A stretch of DNA of 64,000 nucleotides. Origin: Auricularia sp. M13. Its lineage: Eukaryota; Basidiomycota; Agaricomycetes; Auriculariales; Auriculariaceae. The stretch spans positions 682,001 to 746,000 of the forward strand of contig CM073202.1 of assembly GCA_037042915.1 (NCBI GenBank), given 5' to 3'. A program made the translations under genes and the position numbers. Numbering within the stretch: position 1 is the stretch's first letter; each line of letters opens with the position of its first letter. Below are positions 1-10,361 of this stretch, piece after piece. The notes beneath the pieces are model-generated. The model did no database searches. It had not been told where the DNA came from and saw only the letters and a list, made by a program, of their open reading frames with translations.

Positions 1-525
1 TGCCTAGTTTTGAAGGCATCAGACTGCCTCCTGCCTGCAATTTATAGGCATCTGGGCACTGCCTGCCTGCTGCCTGCAGGCATCCAAACTTCAATGCAGG
101 CATCTTGGCATCATCTCAGGCATATCTATGCACCTGCCTGGACCTCACAGGCATCAGTAAGCTGCTCTGGGAACATCCCAAGTACGTCAGATTGATTACC
201 TGAAAGACTTGCAGGCATACCCTTCCCAAGGATCAGGCATCAAGCTGGTTGCCTGCTCCCTTTGTAGGCATCAAAAGCTGCCTGCCTTCCCCTGCCTGCA
301 GGCTGCCTAATTGTGAGAATCATGTGCAGGCATAAATCTCAGGCAATCAGGCTGCCTGTGTGTGGGATAGGCATCAGATCAATTGCCTATCTCCTTTCTA
401 GGCTGTCTGCCTGCCTTCGAAGTGCAGAATGTAGAGCTGCAATGAACCAAAAGCCCTACTAGTCCCTGCATTAGCTAGTAAGTGTCACCCTATTACTCTA
501 GATCTGTGAGGACTACTATCAATCT

Positions 526-696
526 ATGTCCAGAAGTGTTTGTGTCCAGAAGTATTTATGTCCAGAGTATTTGTGTCCAGAAGTGTTTGTGTCCAGAAGT
601 ATTTATGTCCAGAAGTATTTGTGTCCAGAAGTGTTTGTGTCCAGAAGTTTTTGTCCAGAAGCTTTCTAGTCCAGAAGTGGGTTTTGTCCAGCAGTA
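526..696. repeat. Minisatellite, 16-bp unit TGTCCAGAAGTRTTTG
   Basis: About ten imperfect head-to-tail copies of a unit close to TGTCCAGAAGTGTTTG. Some copies are shortened by one or more bases and the last ones are more diverged (GTCCAGAAGCTTTCTA, GTCCAGAAGTGGGTTT). It lies inside the transposon-like block and opens no credible gene. Confidence 0.85.
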
Positions 697-1609
697 AAGT
701 TTTTTACTAGGACAGTTTTCTTAACTACATGTGCGTATCTTGGAGGCAACATGCTTGCTATTCATGTGGAAGGGCATATATCACTCGTCAAGGCTAGTGC
801 TCAGATGGGACGAGGGTTGATGAAGCGGTGGACAAGCAGTGTAATCCAGGCCATAGAGACTTCCTGCATGCCAGACGGGCTCCAGAGTATAGCCCATGTT
901 GATGGAGAACTAAGGTACATATAGCAACCAAGCTTAGCATGGTTGGAGAGGTGCGTACATCAGGCAGAGGGTGCATGGTGGGAATCTGACAGAGTTGTTG
1001 TGGCTTAGCCAATCCATTCCACTCACATCGACAGTCTCATAAAGCACTGTGGGCGCTCAGCAGAAGGTGCAATGACACAAGCATAGATGAAGGTAGGGTA
1101 CATGAGGGATGTCGCTCCACGAACAACATCCCACACTGCCAATATGCCTGATCATAATAACACTTCCGTGCCTACCCAAGCGGGACCCACAGTTCTGTCA
1201 CTGCGTTAAGCCTACGATCAAGAGCTAGTACGTATTGTCCATGGTAGATTTATAGTGGGGATCCTTTGAACGTTCAACCGAACCTCCAATGGGCTGTCTA
1301 GAGTCAGATGTGCGCCTAGGTAATTGGCAGCTATCACAGGCCATGATTGTACATTTGAATTGGTGTTGTGAAGCCACTACAGATCCCTAGCAGTACATAC
1401 TGTTACGTTTTGCGTCAATTGTGTCCATATGCCACTCCTGTTAGATTTCTTTTGCAGCTTTTCCCACTCGTTTTGGCACATATCCTTATTCCGCAAGCCT
1501 CTCCAGATCTCCTGCACCACTTTGACACCCTCTGACTTCTGTCCTGGGTTGCGGTGTGCTGCTACGATTTTCCTTGATTTGCATGTTCTGCCTACAGTAT
1601 AGAGAAAGT

Positions 1610-1960
1610 CTGTAATGCCCAAAAGTTATACAGGTGTACCTTTGATGCCTAGAAGTCAAACAGGCATGCCTGTGATGCCTAGAAATCAGACAGGCATGCC
1701 TGTGATGCCTGGCAACTACGCTGACTTGCCTGTGATGCCTATCAAATTTCTAGGCATGTCTGTGATGCCTACTATCCTTGCTGTGATGCCTATGATGCCT
1801 AGTCTGCCTGCAGAAACTGAGCATGATCTAGGCATCTCGAGTCATTGCCTGCATAAAGTTGTGATGCCTGCCTGATGCCTGAGAGCTGCCTGCCTGATGC
1901 CTACATGATGCCCAAGAACTATGTGTGTGATGCCTGTGTGATGCCTGCTTGATGCCTGTG
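1610..1960. repeat. GATGCCT-rich repeat field
   Basis: Dense direct repeats of TGTGATGCCT and AGGCATGCCTGTGATGCC spaced about 20-30 bp. This is the inverted counterpart of the AGGCATC field at 1-420. The plus-strand open frame over it (repeated valine-methionine-proline words) is a by-product of the repeat and not a gene. Confidence 0.8.
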
Positions 1961-2413
1961 TAATGTCCATACAATAGGAATTCGTGCAAATACTTGGTAG
2001 CTTCGCTTAGGCTGCCTGGGCTGTGAGCCTAGGCAGCCTTGGAGCTGCCTGAATAGCTAACATTGATTAATGCATTGTTTGAGGTATCTCATCACGCTTC
2101 TTGAGCAATCCCCAAACACCTCAGGCATGCCTAGGCATGCCTAGTTGAAAAGCATCCTTTAGATCCATCTCCTGATAGGGAGGGTTACATCTAAGAGATC
2201 AGTTTTGGGGCAGCCTGTGGTGGGTCTTTCTGTCGGTCATGATGGACAAGGACGCGCATGATGCTTCTGAGTCTCCCACATTTTCCCACGGTATCTATAC
2301 GATACCTCGATTGCCGGCCAGTTATTTTGCGGCATGCGGCCGTACGGGGTCCTGGCTGTAGCGCCCGATGTCCAGGATAATTCAGTCTCAACATAACTGC
2401 ACCTCATGCACCG

Positions 2414-2422
2414 CATAAAAGG
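2414..2422 (+). promoter_or_regulatory. TATA-like box of trefoil copy 1
   Basis: CATAAAAGG lies about 70 bp upstream of the ATG at 2483. Comparable A/T boxes precede copies 2, 3 and 4 at 56-120 bp, which supports a core promoter role. Confidence 0.5.
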
Positions 2423-2482
2423 CAGCGGTTTACACAGTCCGATTTTCTCCTAAGCTTCGAGTTCCCCTCGAGCATCACAATC

Positions 2483-3922
2483 ATGCTGCTGAACGTTCTT
2501 TTCATTGTAGCCTCTGTTGCTCCGGCCATCGCGGTGATCACGAGTGGACTGTACCGCATCGCAAGCAACTCTCCCAAGACGGTGCGCTGCACGGCCGTGC
2601 AATGCCACTGATGCCAATTACTCTTCGCAGGTGGTAATATCTATTTGGATTCGATCGAGCAGGGGAGGTTGGAGCAACTGGTATGCCTATGTCACGCAGC
2701 ATTTACTGTGAAAGCCGAAAACACTGAAAGCTGAAATCACCTAATTGCAGTGGGCTGTAGTCGTTACAAACGGAACGGCAACAATTCAGAATGTGGGCAC
2801 CAAGGCGTTCCTCTCCGTCGCTGCGGACGAGTACCACTCGATCGTGCCGAACAACACACTCCATCAGTGGACCTTCAATCCAGATACGCCCTCATCGGCT
2901 GGGTCAGAGCTACTGACAAAAGTCACGTAGTATGAAGCTTAATCTCGACCTTATTTTCCCGCAGAATTGTCTCAGGGGGGCAGGCAGTGCTTGGCGATTT
3001 TGAGGGTGCCCCGGTAGGTCTGCGGCACTGCGCTGTACTCGCGTGCCATGTTGCTAAGACTCTTCGCTTGTTTACTCCAGCTTATACTCGCCAACGGGTG
3101 ACTCAACTTGCGTCAGCTTCTTCGAATCCACATAAACTGACGGATCTTCAGGGGAGGAGCCGCTGTGCTTTGGAACTTTCTCCCTACCGTGCCACAGCCG
3201 CACGCATACAGGGTCTGTAACCAAGCGACAAACTTGTATCTTGGTGCGCAAATGCAGCTTGCCACTTCTCACCCGTAGATCTGTACGCTGCTTATGACAC
3301 CTTTTCTAGATCAATTACAGGGAAACTGCGACTATCTTTTCGATTACTGTGTTCTAGCCTCTATTTTCAATGCGACCAGCGAAAGCCAGGTGGTGCGTGT
3401 GTGACCGGCCGATAAAAGTATCTCATGGATCTCATTGTATCTCAGTGGAATGTAGCAGGGACGTCGTTCTGCGGCGGGCGGCTGACGCTGCAAAATACCG
3501 CCAGTGGGGCCTTCCTGGCCAGTGGGCCGGACTTCACTCCTACTGGGACGAAAGCTGTTCTTGTTTCCGCACCCTATCCGTGGCGATATGGCTTCGTTGG
3601 AGGACAGCTGACGTAAGTCAAGGCACTGATAGAAAGCTGTTGACTCGTTCGTCATTAGGATAAACGACAAGGATCTTAACGAGCTGATCACGACACTTAC
3701 TGTGTCTCGCGGGACCGTGCGTTGAGTTATATTTGAAGAACAGGAATCTTTCTCACTGGAAACACAATCACACCTGCAGGCTGATCTTTTCCCGTCGCAG
3801 GACGGCCCTGGGACAGCACCGTAAGTGATTCGGTTTTGTCTCGAGTTCTTGCCATCCATTTCTGAGATTGCCTCTGATGCAGTGAGCAGACATGGGTCTT
3901 CATCCCAGTGTTTGAGAAGTAG
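2483..3922 (+). pseudogene. Secreted double beta-trefoil family, copy 1, probably frame-broken
   Basis: First of four long paralogues. Exon 1 encodes a signal peptide and the family start ITSGLYRIASN. Later exons carry the first-lobe strand (WAVVVTNGTATIQNVGTKAF), the lobe boundary (QPHAYRVCNQATNLYLG), a two-Cys segment (DQLQGNCDYLFDYCVLAS), the second-lobe strand starting TSFCGG, and the C-terminal EQTWVFIPVFEK with stop at 3920-3922. Compared with copy 2, exon 1 lacks 19 nt before the conserved GTGCG donor, so its end is in phase 0 while exon 2 needs phase 1. The usually conserved Trp after AYRV is Cys. Both point to decay, although an alternative start or splice cannot be excluded. Family role: unknown; repeated Q-x-W-like units suggest ricin-B or cypin-type folds (lectin or protease inhibitor), which is inference. 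Confidence 0.6.
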
Positions 3923-4847
3923 GGCCGCGCGCAGTAATCATTCGCGAAGGATCTGCGAGATGGCGCGGGCCTACTTTCTGATAGAGTGTACTGAAGAAGG
4001 GTTAGGCCAAATTCAAAGACTCTCCGTGCCCATTCACACAGAATCATACTAATCTCAAGCTGTTGAAAGCGTGCGAATTGATATTTTCCGATTTGGGAAG
4101 GTACACAAAGGTTGTTCGGTCCGGTCCGGAATCACAACCCTTGCTCGTCAACTTTCAAGTCCGTCCAAGGCCAAGGCGTGCTGCCTTGTCGAGCCGTAGA
4201 TGCACTCTCTCTTCATGAAGGTATTATTCACAAATTGTGTTCGTTTCTGTGCGCCTGTGGAGGCCCGTCGGGAAAGAGCTTGACAAGTGACGACCGTCGT
4301 GGCAGGACAGTCACAGGACACGGCATCTTCGCGTCGCCTACCTCTGCCAGTGCATTTCGTCAACTGAATCGCGCGCCCACGGGCTGTTTGGCTTGTCACC
4401 TGTCTGCAGTCACTGGCGAGCGATCCTCTGTGCCATGCTTGAGCTGGGCGCCGTATACAATAGGGCACTGACTGGAAGCGAGTACCATACGGGTGGCATT
4501 GTCATATTGCGCAATCCCTGCCAGCTGGACGGGACGCGAATTGACTTGGATGTCTTGCTTGGCTAGTCGTATACCTGCCGCCTGGACAAGTTTCCTGATC
4601 CCCTTTTTTACCCTACGCAGGGTAGACATGAATGCGCCTCACGTCCAACGCCCACAACACTTCGCACGGTGTGTGTCGATGAGTCTCTCGTAAACGATTG
4701 GAGATCTGCACGTCCAAATGCTGCTGTCCAATGCCGAGGTGTCCTGGTAAGTATGCGCAGAGGAACGTCTACTGTCTCCTGCACGCGCATCTAACTCATT
4801 CCTCGAACTTCGACTTCTTGACTTGGCCGCAAGCAAACGAATCCCTG
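3923..4847. other. Intergenic, no gene recognised
   Basis: Between trefoil copies 1 and 2. Several opposed open frames overlap here (for example 4112-4471 plus and 4148-4468 minus), but none shows a domain, signal peptide or intron pattern. It may hold decayed sequence of the duplicated unit. Confidence 0.5.
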
Positions 4848-4856
4848 ATATAAGCG
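4848..4856 (+). promoter_or_regulatory. TATA-like box of trefoil copy 2
   Basis: GATATAAGC lies 120 bp upstream of the ATG at 4968, in a position comparable to the boxes of the sister copies. Confidence 0.4.
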
Positions 4857-4967
4857 CTGCAGTTCCCTGAACTGCGTCCAAACATGCCCAGACACCGCAC
4901 CCGATAAAGTCAGTGGTATGCGCTTGCGCTTTTCCCTCAACGAGCAACACCTTCATCGTTCTCTCGG

Positions 4968-6420
4968 ATGCTATTGGGTTTCCTTTATCTCGCAGCTTCC
5001 GCCGCCCCGGTCATTGCGGCAGTCACTAGCGGACTGTACCGCATTTCAAGCAACTACTACCCGCTGGACGTCGTTTCCCATAATGGTGCGTTGCACGGAC
5101 GAGCAACGATTCATAGCATGACTGAGTGCTAACTATATACGAAGGGGGTGAAATCTTACTGCACCCGCTTTCGCAGGGGAGATTGGAGCAACTGGTATGC
5201 CTGATGTGTAATTGATTCTGATATTGAGCACTGACACACCTCACCAAAGTGGTCCGTTGTAGTTGCGAATGGAACTGCAGCCATCCAGAATGTCGGCACC
5301 AAAGCCTTCTTCTCAGTCGACGCGAACGGGACCATAGTGCCGGGACACAGCCCCCATGGCTGGACCTTGAACGCAGATACACCGTCCGCGGCTAGGTCAG
5401 TGAGATTATTGCCGACTTGGAGCACGTGGCGGAACGCTTGTCCTGATGTTGTATGGATGAAGTATTGTCTCAGGAGGGCAACCAGTGGCTAGTTTTCTTG
5501 AGGCGGGCCCAGTGAGTCTGCGCTGCTGCGTTACATGGCGAAGACAGTGTTGCCCACCTAATTCGCTCGTTTATTCTAGCTGATATTATCTGATGGGTGA
5601 GGAACCTGTTCCAGCAAACTCTATTGGTAACCTGGCAGGCGCTTAGGGTCCCAGTGAATATGAAGCGCTGGAACTTCGTTCCTGCGCTGCCGCAGCCGCA
5701 CGCATATAGGGTCTGGAACCAGGTAACAAACTTGTATCTCGGTGAGCATTGAAAGAGTTGGTTTCTAGTTACCCAGGTATACCATTGACATCGCCCTCCA
5801 GATCAAGTACTGGGAGAATGTGATTTTTTGGACTACTGTGTCCTAGCTTCCGCTTATAATGCAAGCAGTAAGAGCCAAGTGGTGCGTATTTTTCCTTGAT
5901 TGAACAATATGTCTTGCCATCGTCTCAGTGTATCGCAGTGGCACGTGGCCGGGACGAACTCCTGCGATGGCCTGCCGACTCTCCAAAACGCCGCCAGCAG
6001 TGACTTCCTTTCCAGCGGGCCGGACGGCACTCCTGCGGGGACCAGATCTGAACTTGACCCCTTTCCATACCCGTGGAACTATGGCTTTGTCGGAGGGCAA
6101 CTGACGTGCGTCACATGTCTGAGAAAGTCTCATCCACTGGTTAACCTGTCCGTCGCCAGGATACACGACAAGGATTATGTCGAGGACATCACGACGCTGA
6201 CCGTGTATGAAGGGAAAGTGCGTCTATTTACTGCCAGAACTAGGGGAAATAGTAGGTTTCTTACTGGAACAACAATTCCTGCAGGCCCTCCTTTTTGAGT
6301 CGAGTGATGGCCCAGGGACCGCGCCGTACGTGATCATCTTGTCCCGCATCCTGTAACAATTCCTGAGGTCATGATTTATCTAGAGAGCAGACTTGGGTCT
6401 TCGTCCCAGTGTATGACTGA
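4968..6420 (+). CDS. Secreted double beta-trefoil family protein, copy 2
   Basis: About nine exons. Exon 1 (4968-5085) encodes a signal peptide followed by VTSGLYRISSNYYPLD; exon 2 (5145-5194) ends with GRLEQL and joins in phase 0 to WSVVVANGTAAIQNVG. Further blocks are EGNQWLVFLRRA, MKRWNFVPALPQPHAYRVWN, DQVLGECDFLDYCVLAS, then a second lobe WHVAGTNSCDGLPTLQNAAS, WNYGFVGGQLT, DKDYVEDITTLTVYEG and the C-terminal EQTWVFVPVYD. The lobes repeat the same plan: an aromatic start, a Q-x-W strand, an LQNA/IQNV strand and a closing W strand, which fits two fused beta-trefoils of about 130-140 residues each. Exact exon 3-4 junction is not settled (several GT/AG choices). Predicted extracellular, with N-glycosylation sites (NASS). 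Lectin, inhibitor or toxin-like activity are all possible; none is shown. Confidence 0.7.
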
Positions 6421-8186
6421 CGCCTACGCATCTTCTAGAAATTTCCAGACTCAGGAATCTCTTGTCCAGACTCGGGAAGCTGGACCAATGTCTCAGGTTA
6501 GACTACATACAAAACCATCATACACATTCCCTTCCCTGAAATGAAGCACAAACTTCTGCGCTACAACCCAATCGACATTGCGATTTGACTGCTTCGACTC
6601 CCTCATTCACTGTCTTCCATTATCCTTGCCGATCCTCAGCTGGAATAATTGAGCATCAAGCCGTATCTTCACCACTCTATCTACAGTACATGCTGTAGGC
6701 CATAGTATACTGTCTCCAGTGGCGAGACGCGCGTGCGCCTATAATTTAATGTCCGCACCAACAACCGGTCCATGCCACGTGACCTGCCCCTGCATCTTCC
6801 AGTTCTCCGCTCACGACTGAATCATCCGTCGCCACCGAGGGCCCGAAGCCGAAGGACGTTCCTACCGGGCCAGCATGCCCTTTAACGCCACCACCGTTGG
6901 TCCTAGTGTCCCCTAAGCTATCACTGCCCTCAGGATACGGTGCTGTACAGTGGGCCGTATCTTTGCCAGTGGGCACACACTTACGGGGACGTATTTACCG
7001 CCTGCTATCGCAATACCGCCTTACAAGACTGCTCGCCACTGTCAGGGCCCGGCGTACGGCGCTGTGTGTCGTTCGATTACGGTGCGTCCACATTGGCGGC
7101 AACCCACTGGCACTCATCCTATGCCCGTCGCAGTCTCCAGGCTGATCAAATATACCCTCGCGCTTGACTTGGCTGCTCTCGACCTCGAAGATTATGTGCT
7201 GCTCCATGCTCGTATAATCGTGCTCAAGCCGGCCTGCGACGTGTCACCTCGTCAACTACCTGCTGAGCGGCACGACGAGTGTCGCGCGCGCTCTTATATC
7301 CACCTAGAGTCCCTGGCCTCGCCGCGCCTCGCCTCGCCATCCTGCACGTTGCCAGATACCCCGATAAACACGCTTTTCCCGCTGCCACTGACATGGCACA
7401 TGGGGCGCTGCTCAGCGCTGACCAGTGTCATGATTTCACAGCCCGTCTGCTTGGTGTCAGAACTCAGGTTGCAATGTGATTCCTTGAGCGCTGCGTGGCG
7501 TGACGCGAGAGCCATGGTCCTGCCTCAAGCTGTGCGCAGATGAAATGTTCCCGTATCGAGCTTGCCCGCTACGGAATGGTTCAGGCATTGTTCCTTGCGC
7601 TCTCTCGGTGCGACGGCGATCTATCGATTCCGGTGCAATGTCGGCTATGCCAATCAGTGCGCTGAGACGCTGGGATGTTGATCATCTGCCTCCTCGTTGG
7701 GCCTGCGATTATGCACCATCCACACGTACACTTTATTCAGTCGACCGGAGGACATGGACTGCCGTCCCAGGGTAAGCAGTTTGTTGGATCGGCATGCCGA
7801 TCCTGACTGAATCCGAATGTTGCAGAGAACGAAGCACGCGCAGAGCTCAGCCCGAGCGTCCCGCGCGATGCCTTCTGGCTTGTATCCCTGAGTTCTGCAT
7901 CGATCTCCTCAGTCTTCGGGACGACTTGGTGCGAGCGTGCACATGCACCACGCTTCCCGGCCAATGGAAGGCCGGGCGGAATCTCGGACTGCAGATGTAA
8001 CGCTCAAGCTTCCGATGCCAGTCCAGATGCAGCGTACAAGCAGCAAGGCTTTGTCCATTCATTCCAAGCTGCCTAAGACAAGCTCCACTCGCCCGCCTGG
8101 GAAAAGAAGCCTCGCGGAGAGGCTGTGACAGCACGAGGCCCATGATCCACGCAATGCGATTCCCGCGCCTCTGCTTCGACTTTCTT
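6421..8186. other. Long gap in the trefoil cluster; possible Cys-rich exon at about 6940-7080 (+)
   Basis: No trefoil copy is visible here. The stretch 6943-7078 on the plus strand reads as YSGPYLCQWAHTYGDVF followed by further Cys-containing words and ends at a GGTGCG donor-like site, which could be one exon of an unrecognised Cys-rich protein. A later open stretch (7500-7775) ends at GTAAGC. I could not assemble a convincing gene, and the minus strand also has long open frames. Confidence 0.3.
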
Positions 8187-8193
8187 CATAAAG
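8187..8193 (+). promoter_or_regulatory. TATA-like box of trefoil copy 3
   Basis: CATAAAG lies 56 bp upstream of the ATG at 8243 and matches the CATAAAAGG box of copy 1 in sequence and position. Confidence 0.4.
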
Positions 8194-8242
8194 TCAGCAG
8201 TTTGCGCCGTGACATGTTTCCCCACTCTCCGACCTCCCCTCA

Positions 8243-9623
8243 ATGCTAGGACAATTCTTCCTCTTCGCCACCCAGGCTGCCTTCGCCGCGGCCTCGGTGA
8301 CGAGCGGACTATACCGCATCTCGAGCAATTTCGTACCTCAATACGTCATTACGCAGTCCGGTGCGTCTCCGCACGGACTCCCATATGTATTACTGAACGC
8401 CAATCGGCCGCATTGTACAGCAAATAAAATTGCTGCTTATGGCGCGTACGGGTATCCAGAGCAAGTGGTACGCCTCCGAGTCCATTGCGCCGATCATCGA
8501 CCGCTGACATCGCGCATTGACAGTGGTCCCTGATAGTCACGAACCACACGGCGTCTATCCAAAACCTCCGCACGCAGAACTACATCGCGCTCGCCGGCGC
8601 GGACGGGGACGGGAATGCGACCATTGTGCCCAGCGTGTGGCCGTTCCGCTGGTTCATCACGCCTGACACCTCTGCTGCTCAGTAAATGAACATCCATCGG
8701 ATATCATTGCAAGGCTGACTTCGAGATCACCGTAGAATTGCGTCTGGGCGGAAGGCGCTTGCTGTTCCGCAGGGAGAAGGCCAGGTACGCCCAGCATTCC
8801 AACTACCGATCGCGGAATCTTCTCAATAAAAGTCTACTGTAGCTCGTATTGGCGTCATCGTGCGTTGGCCGTGTTTTTGCATTGCAAAATGACACTGACA
8901 AATGCGCAGGGACGGCACGCAGACCCAGCGCTGGACCTTTGTTGCGACCGTACCCCTGCCACACGCATACAGAATCTGGAATGAAGCGCTCAATCTGAAT
9001 CTCGGTGCGCACGGCTTACCTCACCCAACCTACTTGCTCTGACCTCTTACAGACCAAGTGGGCGACGCCTTTCGCGGGTCGGCCGCAAACGGAACTCAGA
9101 TTAGCGCGAGCCAAGTCGTACGTCCAATTTCCGTGTCGTCTCCAGAGCCGGCTGCAGGTGGCTGAAATAATGCGCAGTGGCACGTCGCGGGCACGTCCGC
9201 GGGCGGCGGTCTACCAACCCTACAAAACGCCGGCAGCGGCGCCTTTCTCGCCATCACGCAGGACGGCAGACAGCCTACTCCCAGCGCGGAGTCATTCTCC
9301 TGGTCGCACAACTTCGTCGGCGGGCAAATGACGTGAGTCCGCTACTATCAGCCTTCGCAGGGAAGGATTCCTCTGAGAATGCGCCAGCCTGCATGACACC
9401 AACTCCTCGACGCTCACTGTTGGACCAGACGGCACGGTGCGTCCAGCAGCAGCAGAAAATCTGAAATTTTCTCATTCTCCATACGGCACAGGTTCTCATG
9501 AGTCCAGCCAACGGGACGCAGCAGTCCAAGTGAGCAATCAATTTCCTATCCACCCCGACTACTTGATAGGAACCTCACATCACACTCAGCAACCAGACGT
9601 GGGTCTTCATCCCCGTGGCCTGA
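8243..9623 (+). CDS. Secreted double beta-trefoil family protein, copy 3
   Basis: The most clearly intact copy. The signal peptide (MLGQFFLFATQAAFAAA) leads into SVTSGLYRISSNFVPQYVIT. Exon 1 ends in phase 1 and joins the exon ending YGYPEQV, then WSLIVTNHTASIQNLRTQ, PFRWFITPDT, LGGRRLLFRREKA, DGTQTQRWTFVATVPLPHAY, and RIWNEALNLNLG. The second lobe contains SQVWHVAGTSAGG, LPTLQNAGSGAFLA, SWSHNFVGGQMT, DTNSSTLTVGPDGT and ends NQTWVFIPVA with stop at 9621-9623. The two Cys of the copy 1/2/4 linker are absent. Six Trp-centred units (Q-V-W, F-R-W, Q-R-W in lobe 1; Q-V-W, F-S-W, Q-T-W in lobe 2) are spaced as in three-fold beta-trefoils. Junction of exons 3 and 4 is uncertain. Most diverged copy, so probably under different selection. 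Confidence 0.7.
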
Positions 9624-10361
9624 CCCTACTTCAGCCCTTCGAGATGCGCGCTTTACCGCCTCTAAAAGTTTACAAGTATACATGATCACTGCTTACTTGC
9701 CCGCGATTGAACGCTTGCGCCTGCCCACTGTATATGAACGCTGTGGCATCGTTTGTACACTTAATTTTGCTCTCCTCGGTTATCTATGGTCCAATTTGAT
9801 AGATTCCTGTCCTGCGTAGTATATTTCCCCCAGCGATCACGATGTACAGTCCGAGCGCCATGCCCCGTGTTCTCCGAATTTGATTCCGGGAAGGAAGAGA
9901 ATATTTCAATTCTTTCTCGACTCTCAAATGTGGCCTGATATACGGTAGGACAGTCTATCCGTAAGGACGACGACGGGTCGTCTGACAGGTTAAGAATCAG
10001 GTCACGTGAGATGGAACGATTGATCGCGCGGAGATCAAATCCCTCGGGAGCACATCCCGGCTGGAGGTCGCACACAGTAGCCTGCTGCGTCGTGCCGTAG
10101 GGTACCGCAGCTTTGAAGTATTAGCTCATGCTGTTAACCATAAATTCTTATCTCTACGTTGATGCGGGACGGACAGAAGGAAACTTGACAAGCGCTCTTG
10201 ATTGCAATCAAATCGCGACGTAAGCTCAGAAGAATAACAAGAAGACCGATTCTCTTAGAAAAATGTCAATAAAAATGAGCGTGTATGTATAGGAACATTT
10301 GACTTTGGCAGGAACAGCCCTGATTCTCGCATTCCCGAGTATAGTGCGACCGGAGCGTTGC
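9624..10361. other. Convergent intergenic space between trefoil copies 3 and 4
   Basis: AT-richer sequence between the stop of copy 3 (+) and the stop of copy 4 (-). It is expected to hold both 3' ends; no gene was recognised. Confidence 0.6.

Larger units (their letters stand above)
1..2150. mobile_element. Degenerate DNA-transposon-like element with inverted subterminal repeat fields
   Basis: The left field (about 1-420) is packed with AGGCATC and TGCCTGC words; the right field (about 1610-1960, with stragglers to 2145) is packed with the same word in the opposite sense, GATGCCT. Opposed fields of short repeats around a core are typical of the subterminal regions of fungal class II elements such as CACTA or KDZ types. 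The core (about 700-1600) has only broken minus-strand reading frames, for example 1377-1622 and 794-1012, and I could not recognise a transposase. The window starts inside the left field, so the left terminus is not visible. No target-site duplication could be assigned. Non-autonomous or decayed element; the class is inferred, not shown. Confidence 0.5.

Noticed and set aside
1615-1875. Plus-strand frame with repeated MP words, possible repeat protein
   Set aside because: It is the direct product of the GATGCCT repeat field and has no gene signals.
6950-7543. Plus-strand frame of 197 codons as a gene
   Set aside because: Frame differs from the Cys-rich block at 6943-7078 and has no recognisable domain or start context.
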